This document shows positions 36,054 through 45,580 of a stretch of DNA of 64,000 nt, one piece after another. The stretch is from Candidatus Gallacutalibacter stercoravium (GTDB lineage: Bacteria > Bacillota > Clostridia > Oscillospirales > Acutalibacteraceae): assembly GCA_018716975.1 (NCBI GenBank), contig DVJE01000034.1, positions 1-64,000 on the forward strand, in the 5' to 3' direction. The notes beneath the pieces are model-generated. The model was not told the DNA's origin and did no database searches. It worked only from the letters and a program-made list of their open reading frames with translations. Within the stretch, counting starts at the first letter, position 1. Each line of letters begins with the position of its first letter. The position numbers and the translations under genes were made by a program.

Positions 36054-37823
36054 TTAGGAGCGTCCTCTAGAGCGGATTTCATTGAGCAGCATTTCGATAA
36101 AGGCATCGGCTTGCATCACGCTGGTTTCATTGCTGTCACGCTTACGAACCGAAACCGTGCCGCTTTCTTGTTCCTTGTCGCCAATAACCAACATATAGGG
36201 CACCTTGGCCAACTGAGCCTCGCGAATTTTAAAGCCGGTTTTTTCTTGCCGTTTGTCAATTTCGCAGCGAATGCCAGCTTGCTTCATCTTGGCGACGATT
36301 CCGTCAGCATAGTCGTTATTGCGATCGGCAATAGGCAGCAACATAACCTGCACCGGCGCCAACCAAGCGGGGAACTTGCCGGCATAGTGCTCGATAAGAA
36401 TACCGATGAAGCGCTCAATAGAACCAAACACAACGCGGTGTATCATGATAGGCTGGTGCTTTTGGCCATCTGCACCGGTATATTCAGCATGAAAGCGCAT
36501 AGGCAGCTGGAAGTCTAACTGAATGGTGCCGCACTGCCAGGTTCTGCCGATGGAGTCCTCCAAATGGAAGTCGATCTTGGGGCCGTAAAAGGCGCCGTCG
36601 CCCTCGTTTACAATATAATCCAGGTTCATCTCGTTGAGCGCTTGTCTAAGCCCTTCTGTGGCCAGCTCCCAGTCTTCATCACTACCGATGCTGTTTTCCG
36701 GCCGGGTGGAAAGCTCCACATGGTATTTAAAACCAAACAGGCTGTACACCTCGTCTATCAGCCGCACAACACCTTTAATTTCATCGGTGATCTGGTCGGC
36801 TGTCATAAAGATATGAGCATCATCCTGGGTAAAGCAACGCACACGCATTAGACCGTGTAATGTGCCGGACTTTTCATGGCGGTGCACCAGGCCCAGCTCG
36901 CCCATACGAAGGGGAAGATCCCGATACGAGCGGAGCTCAGACTTATACACCAGCATGCCGCCGGGGCAGTTCATAGGTTTAATGGCAAAAGTGGTATCGT
37001 CAATCTCAGTGGTATACATGTTTTCTTTATAGTGATCCCAGTGGCCGGAAGTCTCCCACAGCTGGCGGTTGAGCATCATGGGAGTAGAAATTTCTACATA
37101 TCCCTCGCGATTGTGTATCTCGCGCCAGTAGTCTATTAGGGTGTTTTTCAGCACCATGCCCTTGGGCAAAAAGAAGGGGAAGCCGGGACCTTCGTCCGCC
37201 AACATAAACAATCCAAGCTCACGGCCCAGCTTGCGGTGGTCGCGTTTTTTGGCCTCTTCCATGCGGTGCAAGTATTCCTCTAAATCAGCCTTGTTTGAAA
37301 AAGCGGTGCCGTAAATGCGGGTTAACATTTTGTTCTTTTCATTGCCGCGCCAATAAGCGCCGGCCAAAGAAGTGAGCTTTACCGCCTTTACCGCCGAAGT
37401 ATAGGTTACGTGGGGTCCGGCGCAAAGATCCACAAAATCGCCCTGCTTAAAGAAGCTAAGTTCCTCATCTTCGGGCAAATCCTTAATCAACTCTACCTTA
37501 TAGGGCTCGCCTCGTTCTTGCATCAGGGCGATTGCCTCTTCACGCGGCAGAACGAAACGCTCCAGCTTTAAATTTTCCTTGATGATTTTTTTCATTTCGG
37601 CTTCCAATTTTTCCAGATCCTCCTCGGTAAAGGGGGTATCCCGGTCAAAATCATAGTAAAAGCCGTCTTTGATAGAAGGGCCGATGGCCAGTTTGGTATC
37701 AGGGTAAAGACGCTTTACCGCCTGGGCCAAAATGTGAGAGGCCGTATGCCGTAACGCGCCCCGGCCAATTTCATCTTCAAAGGAATGCTCTTCAACCGAT
37801 CCGTCGTGAAAAATAATTTTCAT
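36054..37823 (-). CDS. thrS: Threonyl-tRNA synthetase lacking the TGS domain
   Basis: Class II ThrRS charging tRNA-Thr. 589 residues against about 640 for the usual enzyme. The N-terminus keeps the first strand of the TGS domain (IIFHDGSVEEHSF) and then jumps straight to the editing domain (RHTASHILAQAVKRLYP), so about 50 residues are missing. Editing HxxxH and the catalytic core (MNCPGGM, VHRHEKSGTLHGL, MRVRCFTQDDAHIF) and the anticodon-binding end are intact. The start with AGGAGG 7 bases upstream is the only plausible one. Controlled by the T-box leader upstream. Confidence 0.93.
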   Translation of the reverse strand: MKIIFHDGSVEEHSFEDEIGRGALRHTASHILAQAVKRLYPDTKLAIGPSIKDGFYYDFDRDTPFTEEDLEKLEAEMKKIIKENLKLERFVLPREEAIALMQERGEPYKVELIKDLPEDEELSFFKQGDFVDLCAGPHVTYTSAVKAVKLTSLAGAYWRGNEKNKMLTRIYGTAFSNKADLEEYLHRMEEAKKRDHRKLGRELGLFMLADEGPGFPFFLPKGMVLKNTLIDYWREIHNREGYVEISTPMMLNRQLWETSGHWDHYKENMYTTEIDDTTFAIKPMNCPGGMLVYKSELRSYRDLPLRMGELGLVHRHEKSGTLHGLMRVRCFTQDDAHIFMTADQITDEIKGVVRLIDEVYSLFGFKYHVELSTRPENSIGSDEDWELATEGLRQALNEMNLDYIVNEGDGAFYGPKIDFHLEDSIGRTWQCGTIQLDFQLPMRFHAEYTGADGQKHQPIMIHRVVFGSIERFIGILIEHYAGKFPAWLAPVQVMLLPIADRNNDYADGIVAKMKQAGIRCEIDKRQEKTGFKIREAQLAKVPYMLVIGDKEQESGTVSVRKRDSNETSVMQADAFIEMLLNEIRSRGRS

Positions 37824-37860
37824 ACCAATAACCTCCTAATCTAGCATTGAAACAAAATAA

Positions 37861-38100
37861 AAACACCCTCACAGGGCACAAGCCCTGCAAGGGTGCTGTT
37901 ATAAAGCACGGTTCCACCTTGACGTTTCACTTTAAGGGTCAAAAACCCCTTTTCCTTAACGCGGAAAACGGTAATGCTCATCGCACACAGCTCAGGAGTG
38001 GTATTCACCCGGCGGCGGTAAAAAGGATTTTGCAGCTTACAATCCTTCTCTCTGGTTACTTTAACCCGGGTTACTGGTTCCGTCATTGCTTTTCTTCTCT
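37861..38100 (-). promoter_or_regulatory. T-box riboswitch of thrS
   Basis: On the minus strand: an AG-bulge/GNUG-like stem I, a specifier-loop candidate GAATACCAC containing ACC (Thr; complement of 38000-38002), the T-box AAGGTGGAACCGTGC (around 37903-37920), and a terminator stem CACCCTTGCAGGG / CCCTGTGAGGGTG with a T run. Uncharged tRNA-Thr should favour read-through. Confidence 0.88.
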
Positions 38101-38130
38101 TTTATAGCACCCAATCCACTCGTTTGTCAA
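38101..38130 (-). promoter_or_regulatory. Promoter of the thrS leader
   Basis: TTGACA (complement of 38125-38130), an 18-base spacer, and TATAAA (complement of 38101-38106). Confidence 0.75.
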
Positions 38131-38210
38131 GAGCAAAGGCAAAATTTGCTGCAAAAGATAATTTATTAAAAGAAGAATAAATAATTTTGATATTTTATTA
38201 TATAATTATA

Positions 38211-38239
38211 TTGACAAATTATTTAGCTAAACATATAAT
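38211..38239 (+). promoter_or_regulatory. Consensus SigA promoter of the RHH gene
   Basis: TTGACA 38211-38216, exactly 17 bases, TATAAT 38234-38239: an exact consensus. Confidence 0.85.
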
Positions 38240-38263
38240 TATTATCGTAAGGGAAGTGATATA

Positions 38264-38935
38264 GTGGGAAAGAACGTTTACAGCCTGGTGTTAACCGATG
38301 AGGTGGTGCAGGCGGTGGATGAATTGGCGTATGCCAACAATGTAAGCCGCTCTCATTTAATTAATCAAATCTTGGCAGATGCCTTATCTTTAACTACGCA
38401 AGAAACACGGCTGCAAAGGCTTTATGAGTCGGTAGCGCGGCTATTTGAGCAAGAACGTGTTTTTCAAGTGCAGACCCAGCCCACCGATGCAGTGTTTTCT
38501 ATTCGCAGCGCACTGCGCTACAAATATAATCCCACCATTCGTTACTCGGTTGCCTTTACGCGGCAAGAAGACGGCGCTTTTTGGGGCGATTGGAAGGCTG
38601 TTTGCCGCACCCAAAGCGAACCTTTGCTGCTGCTGCTCAACCGGTTCTTTCAGGTGATGGCAGATGCAGAACGTCCTTGTCAGCAGCACAAACGTGTGTC
38701 TTATCAAGTGGGCGAGGGGCGGTTTTGCAAATTGTTTGCCCTCCCAAAAGAAACCAGCGTTTCAGGAAAAGAGGCAGACGCCGTTTTGGCGCAATCTCTG
38801 GCGGATTATATCCGATTGTTTGACGCCGCGATTAAAGAATATTTTCGCGCGCCGGGGGAAGAGAACGTGTTAAGAGAAAAGATACGGGGTAGTTACCGTC
38901 AATACCAAGGAAAATACGGCTTATGGGCTTTATAG
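38264..38935 (+). CDS. Ribbon-helix-helix N-terminal protein of unknown function
   Basis: 223 residues. The first ~50 (YSLVLTDEVVQAVDELAYAN then NVSRSHLINQILADAL) are a typical RHH/MetJ-Arc DNA-binding fold. The rest is unrecognised, with a conserved-looking IRSALRYKYNPTIRYSV segment reminiscent of a small beta-domain. The GTG start has AAGGGAAGTG upstream. Probably a DNA-binding regulator, target unknown. Read from a perfect-consensus promoter, so likely well expressed. Confidence 0.65.
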   Translation: MGKNVYSLVLTDEVVQAVDELAYANNVSRSHLINQILADALSLTTQETRLQRLYESVARLFEQERVFQVQTQPTDAVFSIRSALRYKYNPTIRYSVAFTRQEDGAFWGDWKAVCRTQSEPLLLLLNRFFQVMADAERPCQQHKRVSYQVGEGRFCKLFALPKETSVSGKEADAVLAQSLADYIRLFDAAIKEYFRAPGEENVLREKIRGSYRQYQGKYGLWAL

Positions 38936-39026
38936 TTGGAGTTGTTTGTCGTTTGTAAAATGTTTGCATATTTTTTTCACGAGAAATCGATTGCTCAGTT
39001 AACAAAGAAATGAGGGAAGAAACACC

Positions 39027-41648
39027 ATGAATGCGCAAAAATTTACGCAAAAATCTTTAGAAGCCATCCAAGAGGCGCAAAATTTGGCTACAGAATATCA
39101 TAACCAGCAATTGGAAGAGGAGCATTTGTTTTATTCGCTGCTTACCCAAGAGCAAGGCCTAATTCCCCAGCTGCTGCAACGCCTTCAAGTAAATGTATCC
39201 GCGTTAACGCAGGAGGTTAAGCAGGCGGTAGAGAAGCTGCCACGTGTAACAGGAACCAGCCGGGAGGCAGGCAAAATTTATGTTTCGCAGGACTTGGATT
39301 ATCTGCTCACCCAGGCGGAAAAACTTGCCGAGAACATGCGTGACGAATATGTTTCAGTAGAGCACTTGTTCCTCTCCATGCTAAACCATCCCAACGACGA
39401 GGTACAAAAAATCTTACGCACCTTCCAGCTCAATAAGGATGATTTTATTCGTGTGTTGGCCACTGTGCGCGGCAATACGCGCGTTACCAGCGATACACCG
39501 GAGGATACCTACGATGTGCTCAAAAAATACGGCGTCGATTTGGTGGAGCAAGCGCGCAACAAAAAATTGGATCCGGTGATTGGACGTGATGACGAAATAC
39601 GCAATGTGATTCGCATTTTGTCGCGTAAATCAAAAAACAACCCGGTGCTTATCGGTGAACCCGGCGTAGGTAAAACTGCTATTGCAGAAGGGCTTGCCCA
39701 ACGCATTGTGCGCGGCGATGTGCCCAACAGCTTAAAAGAAAAAACTATTTTCTCGCTTGATATGGGTTCATTGATTGCCGGCGCTAAGTTCCGCGGGGAG
39801 TTCGAGGAGCGCCTTAAAGCTGTGCTCAATGAAGTAAAAAAGAGCGAAGGCAAAATTATTTTGTTCATCGATGAGATTCATAATATTGTAGGCGCAGGCA
39901 AAACCGAAGGTTCTATGGATGCGGGTAACCTGCTTAAGCCCATGCTGGCGCGCGGGGAGCTACATTGTATCGGTGCCACTACGCTGGATGAATACCGCAA
40001 ATATATTGAAAAGGATGCTGCTTTGGAGCGCCGTTTTCAAACGGTTCTGGTGAATGAACCCACAGTGGAGGATACCATTGCGATATTGCGCGGTTTAAAG
40101 GAGCGTTACGAAGTTTTTCATGGCGTAAAAATCCAAGATCAAGCGATTATCGCGGCGGCTACCCTTTCTAACCGGTATATTACCGATCGGTTCCTTCCCG
40201 ATAAAGCGATTGACCTGATTGATGAAGCCTGCGCGATGGTGCGCACAGAAATCGACTCCATGCCCACTGAGCTGGATGTTATCCGCCGCAAGATTATCCA
40301 GCATGAAATTGAAGAAGCCGCTTTGAAGAAAGAAAGCGATAAGCTTTCGCAAGAGCATCTGCGCGAAATTCAAAAAGAATTAGCTGAAATGCGCGAACAA
40401 TTCAACGCTATGAAAGCCCAATGGGAAAATGAAAAGGACTCCATCGGCAAGGTGCAAAAGCTGCGCGAAGAATTGGAGCAAGTTAACGCTGAAATTGAAA
40501 AGGCGGAGCGAGAGTATGATCTGAACAAAGCGGCTGAGCTAAAATACGGGCGTTTGCCGCAAATTCAAAAGGAGCTGTCTCAGCAGGAAGAATTGGCGGA
40601 AAAATCTCAAAAAGACCACACCTTGCTGCGCGATAAAGTAACAGAAGAGGAAATCGCCCGCATTATCGAACGGTGGACAGGGATCCCCGTCGCTAGGTTA
40701 ATGGAGGGTGAGAGAGAAAAGCTGTTGCACCTGGAGGATGTGCTGCACCGTCGGGTAATTGGGCAAGACGAAGCGGTTAAGCGTGTTAGCGAAGCGATCC
40801 TTCGTTCTCGTGCCGGCATTCAAGATCCCGATCGTCCGATTGGTTCTTTTCTATTTTTGGGGCCGACGGGCGTTGGCAAAACAGAACTTGCCAAGGCGCT
40901 GGCCGAGTGCCTGTTTGATGACGAACGCAACATGGTGCGCATTGATATGTCGGAGTATATGGAGAAGCATTCGGTTTCCCGTTTGATTGGGGCACCGCCC
41001 GGATACGTCGGCTATGAAGAGGGTGGCCAGCTCACCGAAGCGGTGCGGCGTAAGCCTTATTCTGTTATCTTGTTTGACGAGGTGGAAAAGGCGCATCCAG
41101 ATGTGTTTAACGTGCTGCTGCAAATTTTAGACGACGGTAGAGCGACCGACTCTCAAGGCCGCACGGTGGACTTTAAAAACACAATTATTATTTTAACCTC
41201 GAACCTAGGTTCCAATTATTTGTTGGAGGGTATCGGGAGCGACGGAGAAATTACCGACCAGGCCAAAGAACAGGTTGAGGCACTGTTAAAACAATCTTTC
41301 CGTCCGGAATTTTTAAATCGGTTGGATGAGATTGTATTTTATAAGCCGCTGAGCAAAGAAAATATCCGCGCCATTGTGGAGCTAATGCTAGAAGATCTCA
41401 ACCGCAGGCTCGTGGATAAACAGTTGCGGTGCGTGTTGACCGAAGCCGCCATGGATTATGTAATCGACAATGGGTTTGATCCGGTTTATGGGGCGCGGCC
41501 GTTGAAGCGTTTCTTGCAAAGCCATATTGAAACCCTCATTGCCAAAAAGATCATTGCAGGAGATTTATTGCCGGAAAGCACGCTGGAGGTAGATATAGAA
41601 AATCAGCAGCTGGTGGTGAACGTTCGGCAGGGCTTGCAAAAGGTTTAA
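39027..41648 (+). CDS. clpB: ATP-dependent disaggregase ClpB
   Basis: AAA+ chaperone that resolubilises aggregated proteins with DnaK. 873 residues: two ClpN repeats (1-145), AAA-1 with Walker [10 protein letters not shown], a coiled-coil M-domain (residues ~400-525), AAA-2 with GPTGVGKTE and FDEVEKAH, and the ClpB D2-small domain. No CIRCE or CtsR box is obvious upstream. Confidence 0.96.
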   Translation: MNAQKFTQKSLEAIQEAQNLATEYHNQQLEEEHLFYSLLTQEQGLIPQLLQRLQVNVSALTQEVKQAVEKLPRVTGTSREAGKIYVSQDLDYLLTQAEKLAENMRDEYVSVEHLFLSMLNHPNDEVQKILRTFQLNKDDFIRVLATVRGNTRVTSDTPEDTYDVLKKYGVDLVEQARNKKLDPVIGRDDEIRNVIRILSRKSKNNPVLIGEPGVGKTAIAEGLAQRIVRGDVPNSLKEKTIFSLDMGSLIAGAKFRGEFEERLKAVLNEVKKSEGKIILFIDEIHNIVGAGKTEGSMDAGNLLKPMLARGELHCIGATTLDEYRKYIEKDAALERRFQTVLVNEPTVEDTIAILRGLKERYEVFHGVKIQDQAIIAAATLSNRYITDRFLPDKAIDLIDEACAMVRTEIDSMPTELDVIRRKIIQHEIEEAALKKESDKLSQEHLREIQKELAEMREQFNAMKAQWENEKDSIGKVQKLREELEQVNAEIEKAEREYDLNKAAELKYGRLPQIQKELSQQEELAEKSQKDHTLLRDKVTEEEIARIIERWTGIPVARLMEGEREKLLHLEDVLHRRVIGQDEAVKRVSEAILRSRAGIQDPDRPIGSFLFLGPTGVGKTELAKALAECLFDDERNMVRIDMSEYMEKHSVSRLIGAPPGYVGYEEGGQLTEAVRRKPYSVILFDEVEKAHPDVFNVLLQILDDGRATDSQGRTVDFKNTIIILTSNLGSNYLLEGIGSDGEITDQAKEQVEALLKQSFRPEFLNRLDEIVFYKPLSKENIRAIVELMLEDLNRRLVDKQLRCVLTEAAMDYVIDNGFDPVYGARPLKRFLQSHIETLIAKKIIAGDLLPESTLEVDIENQQLVVNVRQGLQKV

Positions 41649-41675
41649 TCTTCTTCTCTATTTTCGTGACATACA

Positions 41676-41716
41676 AAAAACAGGGGGACACTTTTAAAAA
41701 GCGTCCTCCTGTTTTT
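41676..41716. terminator. Terminator between convergent clpB and putP
   Basis: A stem of ACAGGGGGACACT with AGCGTCCTCCTGT (G-U tolerated) flanked by A and T tracts. Confidence 0.75.
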
Positions 41717-41739
41717 ACGTATGTAGAATGTTAAAAGCG

Positions 41740-43302
41740 TTAATCTGCTTGTTTGGCAGCTTCAAACTCGGCCTGAACTTCGTCGGAAGGCTTTGGTGTA
41801 AGCAGTGAAACCACAATAATCACGATACAAGAGAATAAGAAAGCAGGTAAAAGCTCGTAGATACCGAAAACCCCGCCCAAGGGTTTAATCAATAAGTTCC
41901 AGATAAAGACCATAGCTCCACCGGAGACCATACCGGCGATGGCTCCGGCCCGTGTCGTGCGCTTCCAAAACAAAGAGAAAAGCATAATTGGGCCAAAGGT
42001 AGCGCCAAACCCCGCCCAAGCAAAGCTGACGATGTTAAAAATAATGCTGTTTTCATCTAACGCAATGAGCATGCCCACCAACGCTACCGCCAACAAAGTG
42101 ATCCGGCTGACCCGCATTACCTGCTTGTCGCTGGCGTTACGGCGCAGGATACCTTGATAAATGTTTTTAGAAAGAGAAGAGGCGGCAATGAGCAAATAAG
42201 AATCAGAAGAACTTATGGTAGCCGCTAGGATGCCCGCCATAACAATACCCGCCAGCAAGGGGTGCATTAATACAGAAGCCATACTGGAAAAAATGTTTTC
42301 CGCGCTGGAAGCGGTTAAGTGGGCTGTAGGCATCATAGCCCGGCCGACCACACCAATCATCACAGCAGCCCCCAGCGAAATTAACACCCAAACAGTGGCG
42401 ATACGGCGGGATTTGGTCAGTTCATCTGCTTTACGGATGGCAATAAAGCGCAGCAAAACTTGCGGCATGCCAAAGTACCCGAGCCCCCAAGAAACGGTGG
42501 ATAATACTGATAAAATACCATATGCGTCTTCCGCACCGAACACAGGCTGACCGGCTGACGATACCACCTGCATCCCGTCGGCTCCTATCTCGGGGGAAGC
42601 TGTGGCAAAGAAGCTCCAAAACCCGGGAATATTTTGTGCGTTGTCAATTACCGCGTTGAGGCCGCCGGCATTTAGTGTGCCCAATACTAAAACGACCACC
42701 AAGGCGAAGATCATGACAATGGCTTGCATAAAGTCGGATGCACTTTCGGCCAAAAAGCCGCCCAAAAAGGTATATGCCAGTACGAAAAGGGCGCCGATGA
42801 TCATCATTACGTGATAATCAGCGTTAAATAAAGAACTGAACAGCTTGCCGCAGGTTACAAAACAGCTGCCGGCATAAACTGCGAAAAATACTAGAATAAA
42901 CAGAGAGGAGATTAGCATTAAGACTTTTTTCTTCTCTTTGAAACGGTTGCTAAAAAAGTCGGGTAATGTGATAGAGTTATTTGCTACGTAAGAATATCTA
43001 CGCAGGCGTTTGGCCACCAGCAGCCAGTTAAAATAAGTGCCAAGTGCTAAACCAATGGCCGTCCAGGCCGCGTCGGCTATGCCGCACCAATACGCCAGGC
43101 CGGGCAACCCCATCAAAAGCCAGCCGCTCATATCCGATGCTTCGGCGCTCATGGCAGCTATCCAAGGCCCTAAGGAACGGCCACCAATAAAATAATTTTC
43201 AGAGCTTTGGTTGGCCCTTTTGGCAAAAATAAGGCCAATACAGATGACGGCTGCCATGTAGCAAATCATCGCTACAAGAATTTGAATTGAATTTCCGTCC
43301 AA
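41740..43302 (-). CDS. putP: Sodium/proline symporter
   Basis: A solute:sodium symporter of the PutP branch, 520 residues with about 12-13 membrane segments (MICYMAAVICIGLIFA, FSMLF-type helices). The SSF signature SAEASDMSGWLLMGLPG and the GFGATFGPIMLFSLFWKR motif are present. I chose the TTG at 43302, with GAGGAGG 9 bases upstream, over a GTG at 43320 that would overlap the RBS itself. Imports proline with Na+. Confidence 0.9.
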   Translation of the reverse strand: MDGNSIQILVAMICYMAAVICIGLIFAKRANQSSENYFIGGRSLGPWIAAMSAEASDMSGWLLMGLPGLAYWCGIADAAWTAIGLALGTYFNWLLVAKRLRRYSYVANNSITLPDFFSNRFKEKKKVLMLISSLFILVFFAVYAGSCFVTCGKLFSSLFNADYHVMMIIGALFVLAYTFLGGFLAESASDFMQAIVMIFALVVVLVLGTLNAGGLNAVIDNAQNIPGFWSFFATASPEIGADGMQVVSSAGQPVFGAEDAYGILSVLSTVSWGLGYFGMPQVLLRFIAIRKADELTKSRRIATVWVLISLGAAVMIGVVGRAMMPTAHLTASSAENIFSSMASVLMHPLLAGIVMAGILAATISSSDSYLLIAASSLSKNIYQGILRRNASDKQVMRVSRITLLAVALVGMLIALDENSIIFNIVSFAWAGFGATFGPIMLFSLFWKRTTRAGAIAGMVSGGAMVFIWNLLIKPLGGVFGIYELLPAFLFSCIVIIVVSLLTPKPSDEVQAEFEAAKQAD

Positions 43303-43464
43303 AATCACGTTCCTCCTCACAAATTATATAGAATTTGGGTTATGCCGCTAGTAAATTAGTTTACTATATTACAACCGTTTGGGCAATCCTTTTTCTTCAA
43401 CTTTTTAGCAAGGCAGTTGATACTTTTTTTGTTTCCTTTTATCGGATAAAATGAAAAAGAAGAT

Positions 43465-43493
43465 TTGACGAATGCCTGCAAGCTTTGTATAAT
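43465..43493 (+). promoter_or_regulatory. Promoter of the GMP synthase gene
   Basis: TTGACG 43465-43470, a 17-base spacer, TATAAT 43488-43493. Confidence 0.75.
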
Positions 43494-43535
43494 GACAAAA
43501 AAGGCTGTCGCTCATGAAAAATAAGGGGGATACTT

Positions 43536-44840
43536 ATGCAGCAGGATATGATAGTGGTTCTAGATTTGGGTAGCGAACAAAACACCCTTATTGCCCGGGA
43601 AATTCGTGCTCTGGGGGTTTATAGTGAGATTCATCCCCACGATATTACGCAGCAACAATTAGCGGCGTTGCCCAATGTGAAGGGGATTATTTTAAACGGT
43701 GGCCCTAACCGTGTGGTAGACGGCAAGGCGATTGATGCCTCGCGGGCAGTTTATAATAGCGGTTTGCCGCTATTTGTGGTTGATCACCAGGGTGAGGTAC
43801 AACCGTCGTTGCCTAATTGGCCTCAGAAAGAAGAGGCTCGCCGGGATGCGTTGCGTGGTTTTATTTTTGATACTTGCCACGCACAGCCGAACTGGAATAT
43901 GGAAAACTTTATTGCTGATCAGATCGATTTGATCCGCCAGCAAGTGGGGAATAAGAAGGTATTATTGGCACTTTCCGGCGGTGTGGATTCGTCGGTTGTG
44001 GCTGCACTGTTGATACGTGCGGTTGGCCCGCAGCTGACCTGTGTGCATGTCAACCACGGATTGCTGCGCAAAGGGGAGCCGGAGCAGGTAGTAGAAGTGT
44101 TCCAAAAACAGTTGGGCGCTAATTTAGTGTATGTTGATGCCGTAGATCGCTTTCTCACTAAATTAGAAGGAGTAGCGGATCCTGAACAAAAGAGAAAGAT
44201 TATCGGTGCAGAGTTTATTCGCGTTTTTGAAGAAGAGGCGCGCAAACTGGATGGCATTGAGTTTTTAGGGCAGGGAACGATTTATCCCGATATTGTTGAA
44301 AGCGGAACCAAAACGGCAAAAATGGTAAAATCGCACCACAATGTGGGTGGCTTACCGGAGGATATGCAATTTGCTTTGGTGGAGCCGCTGAAAATGCTGT
44401 TTAAAGATGAAGTGCGCGCATGCGGTTTGGCCCTTGGGCTGCCTGAAAGTATGGTATACCGTCAGCCGTTCCCAGGCCCTGGTTTAGGTGTGCGTTGCTT
44501 GGGGGCTATTACTCGGGATCGCCTGGAGGCGCTGCGAGAGTCCGACGCTATATTGCGTGAAGAGTTTGCCAATGCAGGGTTGCAAGGCAAAGTTTGGCAA
44601 TATTTTACCATCATCCCAGATTTTAAATCGGTGGGGGTGCGGGATAATGCCCGTTCCTTTGAGTGGCCTGTAATTGTTCGCGCCGTTAATACGGTAGATG
44701 CGATGACCGCCACCGTGGAAGAGCTTGCTTGGCCGCTCATGCATCGCATTACCCAGCGTATTACCCAAGAGGTAAAAGGAGTTAACCGCGTGTTATACGA
44801 CTTAACGCCCAAGCCTGTAGGGACCATTGAGTGGGAATAA
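43536..44840 (+). CDS. guaA: GMP synthase with a degenerate, truncated glutaminase domain
   Basis: Makes GMP from XMP. 434 residues instead of about 510-520. The ATP-pyrophosphatase half is intact (PP-loop SGGVDSS at 147-153, QGTIYPD, HHNVGGLP, PFPGPGLGVR, KPVGTIEWE). The N-terminal class I amidotransferase half begins normally (VVLDLGSEQNTLIAREIRAL, GIILNGGP) but jumps from SGLPLFVVDHQ to GEVQPSLPNWP where normal enzymes have GxCYGMQ through YGVQFHPEV. The catalytic Cys and the His-Glu of the triad are gone. It should be ammonia-dependent or need another glutaminase. Confidence 0.92.
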   Translation: MQQDMIVVLDLGSEQNTLIAREIRALGVYSEIHPHDITQQQLAALPNVKGIILNGGPNRVVDGKAIDASRAVYNSGLPLFVVDHQGEVQPSLPNWPQKEEARRDALRGFIFDTCHAQPNWNMENFIADQIDLIRQQVGNKKVLLALSGGVDSSVVAALLIRAVGPQLTCVHVNHGLLRKGEPEQVVEVFQKQLGANLVYVDAVDRFLTKLEGVADPEQKRKIIGAEFIRVFEEEARKLDGIEFLGQGTIYPDIVESGTKTAKMVKSHHNVGGLPEDMQFALVEPLKMLFKDEVRACGLALGLPESMVYRQPFPGPGLGVRCLGAITRDRLEALRESDAILREEFANAGLQGKVWQYFTIIPDFKSVGVRDNARSFEWPVIVRAVNTVDAMTATVEELAWPLMHRITQRITQEVKGVNRVLYDLTPKPVGTIEWE

Positions 44841-45014
44841 AATGAAACACCGTAAAAACCCAGTATTTATGTGGGTTTGCGGCTCTTCAAGAGGCCTTTT
44901 GATAACAATTTGATAACAGCCATACAAGAGCCAATATTCTTGCAATCCGGTGGTTTGTGGGTTACAGAATAATTGACAAGCGGTTGTGTGGCGAAAGAAA
45001 TCCATATTAGTAAG

Positions 45015-45053
45015 CCCTTAGCTGTGGGTAATAACTCATAGCTAAGGGTTTTT
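45015..45053 (+). terminator. Terminator-like stem downstream of guaA
   Basis: CCCTTAGCT (45015-45023) / AGCTAAGGG (45040-45048) then TTTTTAT. Confidence 0.75.
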
Positions 45054-45312
45054 ATCGCTTTTAGCATTCTACCGGAGGTAGATAAAAAAGCCTTAGCGGA
45101 AATTTGCTTGAGAATATTGTTAAATGAAGATGTAACAAAATGTGTGAATAAAATAGGAAAGCAAACGGTTTTTGCCAGTCTCAGAACAAGCAATGTAACG
45201 ATTTTTTGGGCACCTCTTCCAGGGAGTAGCGAATTTTTCCCCTTCAGATGGGCTGAGCAAGCCAGTTTACTAGTGAGTTTTAGAAAAATAGATAAGTGTG
45301 TGATAAAGTAAA

Positions 45313-45361
45313 AAAGAGCGCGCCTCCTGAAAGGCCATTGGGCCTTTAGAAGGTGCGCTTG
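45313..45361 (-). terminator. Terminator downstream of the S1-domain gene
   Basis: AGCGCGCCT (45317-45325) with AGGTGCGCT (45351-45359) and inner AAGGCC/GGCCTT; the minus strand ends in TCTTTTTT. Confidence 0.75.
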
Positions 45362-45580
45362 GTTGTTGTGTGCTGAAGCGAAAAAGATGCTCAGTTTTGC
45401 TGGGGGGTGATGAGCTTCAGATTCAGAGCTAAGCGAAGCGAGCGGCCTATTGAAAAACTTAGAAAGATTTAGAGATTTTATCGAAAAAATTGTCCGGCTA
45501 CGAGTTGTGGGGCAAGCAATGCAAGAAGCGGATATTCAGAGCCTCTTGAGAGGATGGCCGACGTAAAGCCCTCCTAATGC

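Larger units (their letters stand above)
44841..45580. other. Long region without a gene
   Basis: 740 bases. A 67-codon frame at 45108-45311 has no RBS match or family resemblance. It holds a terminator at 45015-45053, another at 45317-45361, and a hairpin AAACCCA/TGGGTTT near 44857-44878 that may end guaA. Nothing else is clear. Confidence 0.55.

Noticed and set aside
35949-36518. 189-codon frame antisense to thrS
   Set aside because: Shadow of the well-supported thrS reading frame.
45108-45311. Frame of 67 codons in the guaA downstream region
   Set aside because: No RBS and no resemblance to known proteins; composition like non-coding DNA.
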